Notes: generated from the sequence alone by a model not told the origin. A stretch of DNA of 64,000 nucleotides from Metabacillus idriensis (GCF_009674765.1 NZ_WKKF01000002.1:372001-436000); one strand, 5' to 3'. Positions 24,306 through 33,923 are shown, counted from the first letter of the stretch. Numbers and translations are program-made.

Positions 24306-24707
24306 ATGGCACTTAACAACCCTTATCAAGCGTATCAGCAAAATTCTGTGAGTACAGCTTCACCGGGAGAATTAACGCTGATGCTTTATAATGGCTGTCT
24401 TAAGTTTATTAAGCAGGCACGCCAGGCAATTCAGCAGAAAAATACGCAAGAGAAAAACCTCAATCTTCAAAAAGCACAGCGGATTATTCAGGAACTGATG
24501 ATTACGTTAAATCCTGAGGCTGCTGTATCAGAATCGATGATGTCGATGTATGACTATATAAATCGTCGTTTAGTAGAAGCTAATATATCAAACGACTTGG
24601 CCATTCTTGCTGAAGTGGAAGAGTATGTAACGGAGTTTCGCGATACGTGGAAGCAAGTGATTCAATCAACCCGCAAGCAGCAGTTCGGTCAAGGCGGGCA
24701 AGTCTAG
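24306..24707 (+). CDS. fliS: Flagellin export chaperone FliS
   Basis: A 133-residue FliS with the N-terminal motif NNPYQAYQQNSVSTASPGELTLMLYNGCLKFI, typical of the family. FliS binds the C-terminal D0 segment of flagellin, which is exon 2 of hag here, and keeps it unfolded for export. The ATG at 24306 is chosen over 24300 because AAGGAG then has nine-base spacing and the protein matches the B. subtilis length. The stop overlaps the fliT start by one base. Confidence 0.95.
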   Translation: MALNNPYQAYQQNSVSTASPGELTLMLYNGCLKFIKQARQAIQQKNTQEKNLNLQKAQRIIQELMITLNPEAAVSESMMSMYDYINRRLVEANISNDLAILAEVEEYVTEFRDTWKQVIQSTRKQQFGQGGQV

Positions 24708-25057
24708 TGAGTGCTGTGAACAAATTGCATCAGCTTACGAAGCAATTGCTGTCAGAAGTGCACGGTGCAGCGGATAAAGACATGAGAGACAGCCACATCG
24801 TTAACATCCAGGAGTGGATTGAGCAGCGTGACGGCCTGATCCATCAGCTGAAGCCTCCGTACAATCGTGAAGAAAAGCAGCTTGGCAAAGAGATTACCGA
24901 ATGGAACGCCATCATTCATGACAAGCTGAATCTGCTGAAACAGGAAATTAAAAACGATATAACCAAGCTTAGAGTTCAAAAAGCATCGAATCAGAAGTAT
25001 GTTAATCCGTATCAGAACGCATCAGTGGACGGGATGTATTATGATAAACGCAAATAA
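24707..25057 (+). CDS. fliT: Flagellar chaperone FliT
   Basis: A 116-residue helical protein at the FliT position after fliS. The GTG at 24707 overlaps the fliS stop (TAGTG); the open frame further upstream is only the fliS overlap. It contains a WIEQRDGLIHQL block and a C-terminal coiled coil. FliT is the export chaperone of the cap protein FliD. The size is close to that of B. subtilis FliT (113). Confidence 0.85.
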   Translation: MSAVNKLHQLTKQLLSEVHGAADKDMRDSHIVNIQEWIEQRDGLIHQLKPPYNREEKQLGKEITEWNAIIHDKLNLLKQEIKNDITKLRVQKASNQKYVNPYQNASVDGMYYDKRK

Positions 25058-25403
25058 ATCCCTCACACAAAGTGAATATGAGCTCTTTTATGCCTATAAT
25101 GAGCTGCTGAATTGTATTGAGGAGGACTTGACCTTTTTGATTCAGAGCTTTGCATCCATGGAGTGCACAGAAGGCGAGTATGTCATGGATGATCTTGTGG
25201 ATGCGTTCATCCAAATAGATACGACACATTCCGGCATGTTTCACCTGGCAGGAGATGATGAGTATCTCCAAAATCAGATACTCTTATTTGATCAGATCAT
25301 TGAAGAATTGAAGCCGTTTACATTGAATAAGGACGATGCGTTTTCATTTCAAATTTTTATTAAAGAAGAGCTTTCGGTCCTGTTCCTCCAATGGAAAAGG
25401 TAG
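25041..25403 (+). CDS. Hypothetical helical protein of the fliS-fliT operon
   Basis: A 120-residue acidic, helical protein beginning MINANKSLTQSEYELFYAYNELLNCIEED. The ATG at 25041 overlaps the end of fliT by 17 bases, so it is co-translated with the flagellar chaperones. I recognise no domain. The acidic helical make-up and overlap suggest another small export chaperone or regulator, which is only a guess. A terminator follows. Confidence 0.7.
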   Translation: MINANKSLTQSEYELFYAYNELLNCIEEDLTFLIQSFASMECTEGEYVMDDLVDAFIQIDTTHSGMFHLAGDDEYLQNQILLFDQIIEELKPFTLNKDDAFSFQIFIKEELSVLFLQWKR

Positions 25404-25437
25404 GTTCAGGCATACCTTATGCCATACCTCCTACAGT

Positions 25438-25468
25438 AATCTCATCTGCATCCGGATGGGATTTTTTC
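25438..25468 (+). terminator. Intrinsic terminator at the end of the flagellar operon
   Basis: AATCTCATC and GATGGGATT pair (with G-T) around TGCATCCG and are followed by TTTTTT. Confidence 0.75.
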
Positions 25469-25581
25469 TGTAGAATAAATAAAGATTCTCCGGCATATTC
25501 TATTCACATCCTTCTAGGGCAGTCGTTCAGCCGCAATCTTCAACAAATTTCACATCCTTTTAACATTATTTTTACGTTTGA

Positions 25582-25611
25582 GCAGGAATAGTAGAGGGAA
25601 AAGAAGAATTA
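25582..25611 (+). promoter_or_regulatory. Putative sigma-H promoter of hpf
   Basis: GCAGGAATA (25582-25590) and GAAGAATTA (25603-25611), 12 bases apart, fit the sigma-H pattern RNAGGAWWW-N11/12-RNNGAATWW. The B. subtilis counterpart yvyD is also under sigma-H (and sigma-B) control. Confidence 0.72.
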
Positions 25612-25645
25612 AGTTTACATATCCTTTACAAAGGAGGAGTTCATT

Positions 25646-26218
25646 TTGAAATATAACGTCAGAGGCGAAAACATTGAGGTAACTCCAGCTTTAAGAGAGT
25701 ATGTCGAGAAGAAAATCGGCAAACTGGAACGCTATTTTGAGGATTCAATCGAAGCAAACGTAAATGTGAATTTGAAATTCTACAATGATCAAGAATCAAA
25801 GATCGAAGTGACGATTCCAATGACCAATTTAGTGTTGCGTGCTGAGGAATACAACGAGGATATGTACGCTGCCATCGATCTTGTAACAAACAAGCTTGAG
25901 CGTCAGATCCGTAAACATAAAACGAAAGTAAACCGCAAATTGCGCGAGCAGGGTTCTGCTAAATTCATGTTCGCTAATGGAACAGACGAGCCGGAAGGTG
26001 CACAGGCACAAACGGCTGTTCAGGAAGAAGAAGATCAAATTCAAGTTGTCCGCACAAAGCGCTTTAACTTAAAGCCAATGGACAGTGAAGAAGCGATTCT
26101 TCAAATGAACATGCTGGGCCATAATTTCTTCGTTTTCACAAATGCTGAAACGAACACAACGAATGTGGTTTATCAGCGTAAAGACGGTAAATACGCGATT
26201 ATTGAACCAACTGAATAA
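25646..26218 (+). CDS. hpf: Long-form ribosome hibernation promoting factor
   Basis: A 190-residue long HPF (B. subtilis YvyD). The N-terminal HPF/YfiA domain (about residues 1-105) begins MKYNVRGENIEVTPALREYVEKKI and ends near KVNRKLREQ. A Gln/Glu-rich linker leads to the C-terminal dimerisation domain (VRTKRFNLKPMDSEEAILQMNMLGHNFFVFTNAET). It blocks the decoding centre and joins two 70S ribosomes into an inactive 100S dimer in stationary phase or stress. The start is TTG at 25646 after AAGGAGGAG. Confidence 0.95.
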   Translation: MKYNVRGENIEVTPALREYVEKKIGKLERYFEDSIEANVNVNLKFYNDQESKIEVTIPMTNLVLRAEEYNEDMYAAIDLVTNKLERQIRKHKTKVNRKLREQGSAKFMFANGTDEPEGAQAQTAVQEEEDQIQVVRTKRFNLKPMDSEEAILQMNMLGHNFFVFTNAETNTTNVVYQRKDGKYAIIEPTE

Positions 26219-26228
26219 TATAAACCAT

Positions 26229-26266
26229 CCAATGCAGTCCGTTCTTTGAGCGGGCTGCATTTTATT
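26229..26266 (+). terminator. Intrinsic terminator after hpf
   Basis: ATGCAGTCCG and CGGGCTGCAT pair around TTCTTTGAG and are followed by TTTATT. Confidence 0.83.
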
Positions 26267-26297
26267 GTGTCCGGATTTTGTCCTGGTCTTATTTTTT

Positions 26298-26412
26298 GCT
26301 CTTTTCTTAAAATTTGTTGCTTATAGACAAAATGTTAAAACTTTAAGTGGAATGAAGCGGAAGGAACGTCCAACATTTATCCTGAAAGACAACAATCCAT
26401 ATTAAAACAGCC
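26298..26412. mobile_element. MITE A, internally deleted copy 2, with 8-bp target duplication
   Basis: A 115-bp derivative that keeps both ends of MITE A (left GCTCTTTTCTTAAAATTTGT; right CAACAATCCATATTAAAACA then GCC) and the adjacent AAGTGGAATGAAGCGGAAGG, but has lost the GC-rich middle. The exact octamer TATTTTTT flanks it (26290-26297 and 26413-26420). The first G of the left end appears missing. It lies between hpf and secA. Confidence 0.8.
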
Positions 26413-26570
26413 TATTTTTTTTACTGGAAACATGCTTTTTTCGTGCATACCCGATATACTGTTGAAAACATTAAATATATGGTAAAATAGATAATAGTTT
26501 TGAAATTTCTAGCGGGTTCTCATGAATACTGTTCATGTATGGCACTTCATTAGACAGAGGAGCGTATAAA

Positions 26571-29081
26571 ATGCTTGGAATCTTAAATAAGGTGTTTGAT
26601 TTTAACAAACGTGCATTAAATAAATATGAAAAAATGGCTAATCAAATAGAGTCGCTTGCATCAGATATGGAAAAGCTTTCTGATGAAGATCTAAAGGCGA
26701 AAACACAGGAGTTCAAAGGGCGCATTGCAAAAGGAGAGAGCGTCGATGACCTTCTGACTGAAGCATTTGCAGTCGTACGCGAAGCTGCAAAGCGTGTTCT
26801 TGGCTTATACCCTTATCCTGTTCAGTTAATGGGGGGTATTGCCCTTCATGACGGGAATATCTCTGAGATGAAAACTGGGGAAGGTAAAACGTTAACTTCC
26901 ACAATGCCTGTTTACTTGAATGCTCTATCTGGAAAAGGCGTTCATGTTGTAACAGTCAATGAATACCTTGCAAGCCGTGATGCTGTTGAAATGGGCAAGC
27001 TGTATGAATTCCTTGGTTTAACAGTAGGCTTAAATACAAACGGCCTTTCAAAAGAAGAAAAGCGTGCAGCTTATGCGGCTGATGTCACGTATTCTACTAA
27101 TAATGAATTAGGCTTTGATTACTTGCGCGATAACATGGTGCTTTACAAAGAGCAGATGGTTCAGCGTCCGCTTCATTATGCTGTCATCGATGAAGTTGAC
27201 TCCATCTTGATTGACGAAGCGCGTACACCGCTGATTATCTCCGGCTCTGCTGCAAAGTCAACCATGCTTTATGTGCAGGCAAACGGTTTTGTCCGTTCTC
27301 TTAAACGGGATGAAGATTATACGTTTGATGAAAAAACAAAAGGCGTTCAGCTGACAGAAGACGGAATGTCCAAAGCTGAAAAAGCATTCCATATTGAAAA
27401 TCTTTTTGATCTTACACATGTTTCATTGAATCATCATATTAATATGGCATTAAGAGCGCATGTTGTGATGCACAATGATGTAGATTACGTAGTTGAAGAT
27501 GGAAATGTTGTCATCGTTGACCAATTTACAGGACGTTTAATGAAAGGCCGCCGCTACAGTGATGGTCTTCATCAGGCGATTGAAGCTAAAGAAGGTCTTG
27601 AGATTCAAAATGAGAGCATGACGCTTGCAACGATTACGTTCCAGAACTACTTCCGCATGTACGAGAAGCTTTCCGGTATGACGGGTACAGCGAAAACGGA
27701 AGAAGAGGAGTTCCGCAACATTTACAACATGCAGGTTGTTGCGATTCCTACGAACCGTGATGTTGTCCGTGATGACCGCGCCGATCTTGTTTACCGTTCA
27801 ATGGAGGGCAAGTTTAAGGCGGTTGTGGATGATGTAACGACTCGTTATTTTGCAGGGCAGCCAGTATTGGTTGGTACAGTCGCTGTTGAAACGTCAGAGC
27901 TTATTTCTAAGCTTTTGAAGAAAAAAGGTGTTCCTCATAATGTTCTGAATGCGAAGAACCATGAGCGCGAAGCCGAAATTATCGAGAATGCGGGTCACCA
28001 AGGTTCCGTTACAATCGCAACAAACATGGCAGGACGCGGTACGGATATCAAGCTTGGACCTGGTGTCATAGAGCTTGGCGGTTTAGCCGTTATTGGGACA
28101 GAACGCCATGAATCACGCCGTATTGATAATCAGCTCCGCGGACGTTCTGGCCGTCAGGGAGACCCTGGTGTGACTCAATTCTACCTTTCAATGGAAGATG
28201 AATTGATGAGACGATTCGGTTCTGAGAATATGATGGCGATGATGGATCGTCTCGGCATGGATGATTCACAGCCGATTCAAAGTAAAATTGTTACCCGTGC
28301 GGTTGAATCTGCGCAAAAACGTGTTGAGGGCAATAACTTTGATGCGCGTAAACAGCTTCTGCAATATGACGATGTTCTTCGTCAGCAGCGTGAAGTCATT
28401 TACAAGCAGCGCTTTGATGTTATTGATTCAGAAAACCTTCGCAGCATCGTTGAAGGCATGGTGACATCAACAGTTGAGCGTGTTGTTGCGATGTACACTC
28501 CTAAGGACGAGCTTCCTGAGGAATGGAATCTTGAAGGACTGCTTGATTATCTGAATGCCAATCTTCTTGAAGAAGGCATCTTTACAGTGAATGATTTCAA
28601 AGGAAAAGAATCTGAAGAAATCACTGAGCTAGTGCTTGAGAAAACAAAAGCACGCTACAGCCAAAAAGAAGAAGCGTTCGGCGAAGAGCAGATGCGCGAA
28701 TTCGAAAAGGTTATTCTGCTTCGTGCGGTTGATACGAAATGGATGGATCATATTGATGCAATGGATCAATTGCGTCAAGGTATTCACCTTCGCGCATATG
28801 GTCAGACAGATCCGCTTCGCGAGTATCAAATGGAAGGCTTTGCAATGTTTGAAAACATGATTGCATCGATTGAAGAAGATGCTGCAAAATATATCATGAA
28901 AGCAGAAATCCGCAACAACCTTGAGCGTGAGGAAGTTGCAAAACCACAGGAGGCCACACACCCGAAAGAGGGAGACGAGGCGCCTAAGAAAAAACCTGTG
29001 AAAAAGCAGATGGAAATTGGCCGAAATGAAGCATGTGTATGCGGAAGCGGCAAAAAATACAAAAACTGCTGCGGTAAGTAA
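26571..29081 (+). CDS. secA: Preprotein translocase ATPase SecA
   Basis: An 836-residue SecA. Motor motifs: [15 protein letters not shown] (Walker A), [21 protein letters not shown] (Walker B), the helicase domain with [13 protein letters not shown] and [14 protein letters not shown], then the scaffold/wing domain and the C-terminal zinc motif [15 protein letters not shown]. It drives export of unfolded proteins through SecYEG. The ATG at 26571 follows AGAGGAGCG and starts the standard [12 protein letters not shown]; the in-frame ATG at 26535 has no site. prfB follows after a hairpin. Confidence 0.98.
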   Translation: MLGILNKVFDFNKRALNKYEKMANQIESLASDMEKLSDEDLKAKTQEFKGRIAKGESVDDLLTEAFAVVREAAKRVLGLYPYPVQLMGGIALHDGNISEMKTGEGKTLTSTMPVYLNALSGKGVHVVTVNEYLASRDAVEMGKLYEFLGLTVGLNTNGLSKEEKRAAYAADVTYSTNNELGFDYLRDNMVLYKEQMVQRPLHYAVIDEVDSILIDEARTPLIISGSAAKSTMLYVQANGFVRSLKRDEDYTFDEKTKGVQLTEDGMSKAEKAFHIENLFDLTHVSLNHHINMALRAHVVMHNDVDYVVEDGNVVIVDQFTGRLMKGRRYSDGLHQAIEAKEGLEIQNESMTLATITFQNYFRMYEKLSGMTGTAKTEEEEFRNIYNMQVVAIPTNRDVVRDDRADLVYRSMEGKFKAVVDDVTTRYFAGQPVLVGTVAVETSELISKLLKKKGVPHNVLNAKNHEREAEIIENAGHQGSVTIATNMAGRGTDIKLGPGVIELGGLAVIGTERHESRRIDNQLRGRSGRQGDPGVTQFYLSMEDELMRRFGSENMMAMMDRLGMDDSQPIQSKIVTRAVESAQKRVEGNNFDARKQLLQYDDVLRQQREVIYKQRFDVIDSENLRSIVEGMVTSTVERVVAMYTPKDELPEEWNLEGLLDYLNANLLEEGIFTVNDFKGKESEEITELVLEKTKARYSQKEEAFGEEQMREFEKVILLRAVDTKWMDHIDAMDQLRQGIHLRAYGQTDPLREYQMEGFAMFENMIASIEEDAAKYIMKAEIRNNLEREEVAKPQEATHPKEGDEAPKKKPVKKQMEIGRNEACVCGSGKKYKNCCGK

Positions 29082-29087
29082 ATCAGG

Positions 29088-29114
29088 AAAGAGAGGTGTT
29101 AAGCACCTCTCTTT
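29088..29114 (+). terminator. Hairpin between secA and prfB
   Basis: AAAGAGAGGTG and CACCTCTCTTT form a perfect 11-bp stem around TTAAG. Only three T residues complete it, so it may be a partial terminator that lets some transcripts run into prfB. Confidence 0.65.
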
Positions 29115-29139
29115 ACCCCTATTTTAGAGGAGAATTATT

Positions 29140-30241
29140 ATGGAACTTGCAGATATCCGGAACGAACTTGAAAAAATGGCTAAGAAATTAGCGGCTTTTA
29201 GGGGGTCTCTTTGACCTCGATCATAAACAGGCTCGCATTGATGAGCTAGATGAAATGATGTCCCATCCGAATTTCTGGGACAGTCAAAGCGAAGCACAGG
29301 CAGTTATTAATGAAAGCAATGCTTTAAAAGAAGCGGTCAACCAATTCAATGAAATGAACGAAACACATGAAAATCTCGAAATGACTCATGAGCTTTTAAA
29401 AGAGGAGTTTGATGCTGAACTTCACGCTGAGCTTGAAAGTGAAGTAACAGACCTGACAACAGCTATGAGCGAATTTGAGCTTCAGCTCCTATTAAGCGAG
29501 CCTCATGATAAAAATAATGCGATTCTTGAGCTTCATCCAGGTGCTGGCGGAACGGAGTCCCAGGACTGGGGTTCCATGCTGCTCCGCATGTATACTCGCT
29601 GGGGCGAAAAGAAAGGCTTTAAGGTTGAAACACTTGATTATCTGCCTGGTGATGAAGCTGGCATTAAGAGTGTCACGCTTCTTTTCAAAGGTCATAACGC
29701 CTACGGTTACTTGAAAGCGGAAAAAGGGGTTCACCGTCTTGTCCGTATTTCACCATTTGATGCATCAGGCCGTCGCCATACATCGTTTGTATCTTGCGAA
29801 GTGATGCCTGAATTCAATGATGAAATCGACATTGATATCCGCACAGAGGACCTTAAAATTGATACGTACCGTGCGAGCGGTGCCGGCGGTCAGCATATCA
29901 ATACAACTGACTCAGCCGTCCGTATCACACATGTTCCAACCAATACGGTTGTGACATGCCAAACTGAGCGCTCCCAGATTAAAAACCGTGAGAGAGCCAT
30001 GAAAATGCTTCAAGCAAAGCTTTATCAGCTGAAGCTTGACGAGCAGCAGGCAGAGCTTGACGAAATCCGCGGAGAACAAAAAGAAATCGGCTGGGGATCA
30101 CAAATCCGATCTTACGTCTTCCACCCGTATTCACTTGTAAAAGATCACCGTACAAGTACGGAGAGCGGAAACGTCCAAGGTGTCATGGACGGCGACCTAG
30201 ATCCATTCATTGATGCATACTTGCGTTCTAAACTTTCATAA
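29140..30241 (+). CDS. prfB: Peptide chain release factor 2, made by programmed +1 frameshift
   Basis: Frame 1 starts at ATG 29140 after TAGAGGAG and runs 24 codons ([24 protein letters not shown]) to an in-frame TGA at 29212-29214. A +1 slip on CTT-T continues in the second frame ([19 protein letters not shown]) to 30241, giving 366 residues, the usual RF2 length. The catalytic GGQ lies in [20 protein letters not shown]2 ends translation at UGA and UAA; the frameshift at its own UGA is the conserved autoregulatory device. It is usually cotranscribed with secA in bacilli. Confidence 0.97.
29199..29215 (+). promoter_or_regulatory. prfB programmed frameshift site
   Basis: TAGGGGGTCTCTTTGAC contains the internal Shine-Dalgarno-like AGGGGG, the slippery CTT-T and the UGA followed by C, the same arrangement as in E. 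coli and B. subtilis prfB. Confidence 0.95.
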
Positions 30242-30246
30242 AGAAA

Positions 30247-30280
30247 TGAAGCAGCTGTCCTTTGGGCGGCTGCTTTTTTA
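30247..30280 (+). terminator. Intrinsic terminator after prfB
   Basis: AGCAGCTGTCC and GGCGGCTGCT pair around TTTG and are followed by TTTTTT. Confidence 0.85.
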
Positions 30281-30340
30281 TGTTGATATGATTTGCACAT
30301 TCGTGTCTTGCTTTTTCGACTTTAGCAGGTGTCTGGAAAA

Positions 30341-30440
30341 AAGAAAGTAAATGAATCAATTCGCCAAGTATTTCTACTATTTTTGCAAGTAAAAAACGCT
30401 TTTCGGCAAGTATAGTTCCAATTTCGGACAGTAAATCCAT
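30341..30440. repeat. Five-unit array with exact 21-bp period
   Basis: The G of the core AGTA occurs at 30347, 30368, 30389, 30410 and 30431, exactly every 21 bases. Units read AAGTAAATGAATCAATTCGCC, AAGTATTTCTACTATTTTTGC, AAGTAAAAAACGCTTTTCGGC and so on: a conserved AAGTA and TTCGGC separated by variable bases. A second array lies at 49351-49445. No gene is apparent between 30280 and 30672. Confidence 0.75.
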
Positions 30441-30672
30441 ATCAAACCTTATTACACTTGAAATTCTATAATAAACCAGGGGAGTTCAGAGATTTTAACT
30501 GTTTCGACTTAAACTAAATATGGCTAAATCCTTCATCTATAGTAAAAACTAACTCCAACCCTTTACCTCTTTAGCACTTTATACCACTGTTATTTACAGC
30601 TTGTTCAGCCGGGTGCTATACTCTGTAAGGTTATGACAAAAAACAAGTGTTTTCATAGATGGAGGATACAAG

Positions 30673-31539
30673 ATGTTTCAGCGTAAACGCACTCGTACAT
30701 ACAATCCTGTTTTAGAAAAAATCACTTCTTATTTATTTATTTTACTCGGTTCTGGAATCGTTGCCATTGCCTTTAATTTGTTTCTCCTGCCTAACCGCAT
30801 AGCATCCGGCGGAGTGAGCGGCATCAGTACGATTACCGATTCGTTATTTGGATTTGAACCTGCATATGTTCAGTGGGCTTTCAACATTCCTTTATTTATT
30901 GCTGGAGTTCTGCTCCTGGGCAAGCAATTTGGTTTAAAAACATTGATAGGAACCATTTTCCTTCCATTTGTCGTCTTTCTAACGAAAGATATGGCGCCTG
31001 CGACCACAGATCCTTTGCTTGGAGCGATTTTTGGGGGAATCGGGGTAGGCCTCGGTCTCGGTCTTGTTTTTAGAGGGAAAGCCTCAACAGGAGGGACAGA
31101 CCTTGCGGCACAGATCATTCATAAGTTCACGGGGCTCTCTCTCGGCACATGTGTAGCTTTAATAGATGGTCTGATTGTGCTGACAGCAGCGGTTGTTTTT
31201 GATATTGAACTTGGTCTTTATGCACTTGTAGCTCTTTATGTTACCAGCAAAACGATCGATATCGTTCAAGTTGGGCTTGGGCGTTCTAAGATGACAATGA
31301 TCATTACGAATCAGGAAGAAGAAGTCAGAAAGGCGATTCTCAGTGAAATTGACAGGGGAGTGACCAAACTGTCTGCATTCGGAGGCTACACGGATAATGA
31401 ACGGCCGATTTTGATGTGTGTCGTCGATCAAACAGAATTCACCAAATTGAAACAACTCGTAAAAAGCATTGATACGTCTGCGTTTGTCGTCGTTATGGAT
31501 GCTTCTGATGTGCTCGGTGAAGGTTTCAAGAGGGCGTAG
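30673..31539 (+). CDS. yvjA: YitT family membrane protein YvjA
   Basis: A 288-residue YitT/YvjA protein. Five or so hydrophobic segments occupy residues 15-185 (e.g. LFILLGSGIVAIAFNLFLLP and the Gly-rich GAIFGGIGVGLGLGLVFRG), followed by a cytoplasmic DUF2179 domain of about 90 residues (TMIITNQEEEVRKAILSEI...). The transported substrate is not established. The start follows GATGGAGGAT. Position between prfB and cccB is as in B. subtilis. Confidence 0.88.
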   Translation: MFQRKRTRTYNPVLEKITSYLFILLGSGIVAIAFNLFLLPNRIASGGVSGISTITDSLFGFEPAYVQWAFNIPLFIAGVLLLGKQFGLKTLIGTIFLPFVVFLTKDMAPATTDPLLGAIFGGIGVGLGLGLVFRGKASTGGTDLAAQIIHKFTGLSLGTCVALIDGLIVLTAAVVFDIELGLYALVALYVTSKTIDIVQVGLGRSKMTMIITNQEEEVRKAILSEIDRGVTKLSAFGGYTDNERPILMCVVDQTEFTKLKQLVKSIDTSAFVVVMDASDVLGEGFKRA

Positions 31540-31592
31540 ATAGGATATAATAGAAATGTATTTTATATCCTTATTTGAGGAGGATTTTGGCA

Positions 31593-31925
31593 ATGAAAAC
31601 AAAACTATTCGCACTATTATTTGGAACATCACTTGCGCTCGCAGCATGCGGAGGCGGAGATAATGCCGGAGAAGAGCCGAAGGACGATACAGGTTCAAAG
31701 GATACGGCAAAAGCTGAAGAAATCGTACAGCAAAACTGCATCAGCTGTCATGGGCAGAATCTTGAAGGCGGCGGCGCAGCACCAAGCCTTGAAAAAGTTG
31801 GCGGTAAATATGATCAAGAGAAAATTGAAAGCATTATTAATAAAGGTCAGGGCGGAATGCCTGCCGGTCTTATTAATGAAACAGACGCAGCTGTCGTAGC
31901 AGAATGGCTGGCTCAGAAAAAGTAA
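31593..31925 (+). CDS. cccB: Cytochrome c-551 lipoprotein CccB
   Basis: A 110-residue lipoprotein cytochrome. The signal peptide ends in the lipobox LAACG (Cys about 19), then an acidic linker, then a class I cytochrome c domain with the heme site CISCH near residue 50 and the likely axial Met in GQGGMPAGL. It is anchored outside the membrane and carries electrons to terminal oxidases. The ATG at 31593 follows GAGGAGGATTTTGGC; the upstream in-frame TTG is before that site. Confidence 0.94.
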   Translation: MKTKLFALLFGTSLALAACGGGDNAGEEPKDDTGSKDTAKAEEIVQQNCISCHGQNLEGGGAAPSLEKVGGKYDQEKIESIINKGQGGMPAGLINETDAAVVAEWLAQKK

Positions 31926-31933
31926 TTTGCATA

Positions 31934-31975
31934 CAAGGCCAGCCAGATGATATGGCTGGTTTTCCTGTTTTTCTT
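31934..31975 (+). terminator. Intrinsic terminator after cccB
   Basis: GGCCAGCC and GGCTGGTT pair around AGATGATAT, followed by T-rich sequence. Between here and ftsE (32354) I see only promoter-like sequence and one isolated copy of the 21-base unit (CAAGTAAAACCTTTCGACAC near 32003). Confidence 0.72.
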
Positions 31976-32220
31976 CCCCTTTTTAACCTAATTTCATCCA
32001 ATCCGCAAGTAAAACCTTTCGACACTCAGAAAAATTTACCATTATTTAATCCCTAAAAAAAGATTGTCTTATTAGTCAGAAAGTTCTAATATTTAGATTA
32101 AAGCGCTGCCAATGGCTCTAACATTGGAACTATAAATGATTGTAAATCGATAAAATTCTACAATTTACGACGTTGAAATGAAACTGTAATATTTTTAAGT
32201 CTATTTTTGCCGAACTTTGA

Positions 32221-32229
32221 TGTTATAAT
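32221..32229 (+). promoter_or_regulatory. Possible extended -10 promoter for ftsEX
   Basis: TGTTATAAT is an exact TG-N-TATAAT extended -10 element about 125 bases before ftsE. No good -35 hexamer is present. Confidence 0.4.
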
Positions 32230-32353
32230 ATTTTTTGTGGGTAATCTTATTAATATATGAAAATATTGGATACATATTCCGAGACTCTCTATTTAACACA
32301 AACCAGCGGACACCACGTAATCTACAAAATAAACAGCTTTGGGTGATAAAAAT

Positions 32354-33040
32354 ATGATCGAAATGACAGACGTTTTTAAAACGTATTCAAATGGCGTTCT
32401 TGCCATTAATGGAATAAATGTAAAAATAGATCAGGGCGAATTTGTTTATGTTGTCGGTCCGAGCGGTGCTGGTAAATCAACATTTATTAAAATGATGTAC
32501 CGTGAAGAAAGACCAACAGACGGCAAAATCGTGATCAATGGAATTAATCTTGCTAAATTGCGGGAAAAGAAAGTTCCTTATTTAAGAAGAAGCATCGGCG
32601 TTGTTTTTCAGGACTTTAAACTTTTGCCTAAGTTAACAGTTTTTGAAAACATTGCATTTGCTCTTGAAGTTATTGGAGAGAATCCTAGAATTATCAAAAA
32701 GAAAGTGCTGGACGTTTTAGATCTTGTTCAGCTCAAGCATAAGGCTAGATTTTTCCCTAATGAGTTATCAGGAGGAGAACAGCAGCGCGTATCGATTGCA
32801 CGGTCAATTATTAACAATCCTGGGGTTGTCATCGCAGATGAGCCGACAGGAAACCTTGACCCTGATACGTCCTGGGAGATCATGAGCATCTTCGAGGAGA
32901 TCAACAATCGAGGAACGACTGTTGTGATGGCGACACACAACCGTGAAATAGTAAACACCATGAAAAAACGAGTCATCGCGATCGAAGATGGAAAGATTGT
33001 GCGTGACGAGGCTAGAGGGGAGTATGGGATTTATGATTAG
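32354..33040 (+). CDS. ftsE: Cell division ABC transporter ATPase FtsE
   Basis: A 228-residue ABC ATPase: Walker A GPSGAGKST, Q-loop VFQDFKLL, signature LSGGEQQRVSIAR, Walker B VVIADEPTGNLD and H-loop ATHNRE. With FtsX it forms a membrane complex that does not transport but transmits ATP cycles to extracellular peptidoglycan hydrolases; in B. subtilis it activates CwlO. The ATG at 32354 follows GGGTGAT. ftsX overlaps its end by 8 bases. Confidence 0.96.
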   Translation: MIEMTDVFKTYSNGVLAINGINVKIDQGEFVYVVGPSGAGKSTFIKMMYREERPTDGKIVINGINLAKLREKKVPYLRRSIGVVFQDFKLLPKLTVFENIAFALEVIGENPRIIKKKVLDVLDLVQLKHKARFFPNELSGGEQQRVSIARSIINNPGVVIADEPTGNLDPDTSWEIMSIFEEINNRGTTVVMATHNREIVNTMKKRVIAIEDGKIVRDEARGEYGIYD

Positions 33041-33923
33041 AACCCTTGGGCGTCACTTCAAAGAAACATTAAAAAGCTTAAGCCGTAATGCTTGGATGAC
33101 ATTTGCGTCAGTCAGTGCCGTAACTGTCACTTTAATCCTTGTCGGAACGTTCCTGGTTATTATGATGAACTTAAACAACTTTGCTTCTAAAGTTGAAGAG
33201 GACGTTGAAATACGGGTGCTGGTTGATGTGACAAGCACGCCGGAGGAACAAAAAGAGCTCAGGAACAAGGTAGACAACCTGAGCGGCATCGCATCTATTA
33301 AACTTTCTCCAAAAGAAAAAGAGCTTGATAACCTGATCAGCAGCATGGGAGAACAGGGTAAATCGTATCAGCTTTTTGAACAGAACAATCCTTTGAATGA
33401 TGTGATCGTCATCAAAACGGAAGATCCGCGCGAAACACCTCAAATCGCGAAGAAGATTGAGGGATTTAATGGAGCGTATAAAGTTCTGTACGGCAAGGAA
33501 GAAGTAGAAAAACTGTTCAATTTTGTTGAAATCTCAAGAAACATCGGCATCGCATTGATTATTGGATTAGTCTTTACGGCCATGTTCCTTATCTCAAATA
33601 CGATTAAAATTACGATTTTTGCCAGAAGGCATGAAATAGAGATTATGAAACTAGTAGGCGCAACAAACTGGTTTATCCGCTGGCCGTTCTTCTTAGAAGG
33701 ATTAATGCTTGGAATTATGGGCTCGATCATTCCGATTGTACTCGTAATGGCCACGTACAACTATTTATTTACATGGGTTGAACCGAAAGTTGCAGGTTCA
33801 TTTGTTCAATTACTTCCGTTTAGTCCATTCGTCTTCCAAGTATCAGCTATTCTGATCTTAATAGGCGCATTAATCGGAGTATGGGGAAGCTTAATGTCTG
33901 TCCGCAAGTTCTTAAGAGTATAA
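33033..33923 (+). CDS. ftsX: Cell division protein FtsX
   Basis: A 296-residue FtsX: four membrane segments, with a large extracellular loop between the first (ASVSAVTVTLILVGTFLVIM) and second, and the conserved cytoplasmic RRHEIEIMKLVGATNWFIRWPF. The extracellular loop contacts hydrolases or their activators. The ATG at 33033 overlaps ftsE; an in-frame ATG at 33024 is an alternative. The next gene encodes an M23 hydrolase that is an obvious candidate partner. Confidence 0.95.
   Translation: MIRTLGRHFKETLKSLSRNAWMTFASVSAVTVTLILVGTFLVIMMNLNNFASKVEEDVEIRVLVDVTSTPEEQKELRNKVDNLSGIASIKLSPKEKELDNLISSMGEQGKSYQLFEQNNPLNDVIVIKTEDPRETPQIAKKIEGFNGAYKVLYGKEEVEKLFNFVEISRNIGIALIIGLVFTAMFLISNTIKITIFARRHEIEIMKLVGATNWFIRWPFFLEGLMLGIMGSIIPIVLVMATYNYLFTWVEPKVAGSFVQLLPFSPFVFQVSAILILIGALIGVWGSLMSVRKFLRV

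Noticed and set aside
25391-25591. 66-residue open frame before hpf
   Set aside because: It spans a clear terminator, lacks a ribosome site and overlaps the end of the preceding gene.
29255-30241. prfB starting at ATG 29255
   Set aside because: The upstream 24 codons, AGGGGG and CTTTGAC show the conserved frameshift arrangement, so the gene starts at 29140.
30228-30440. Minus-strand 70-residue protein with heptad-like leucines
   Set aside because: It overlaps the 21-bp repeat array and the prfB terminator, and has no ribosome site. The heptads follow from the DNA period. Kept only as a comment on the repeat.
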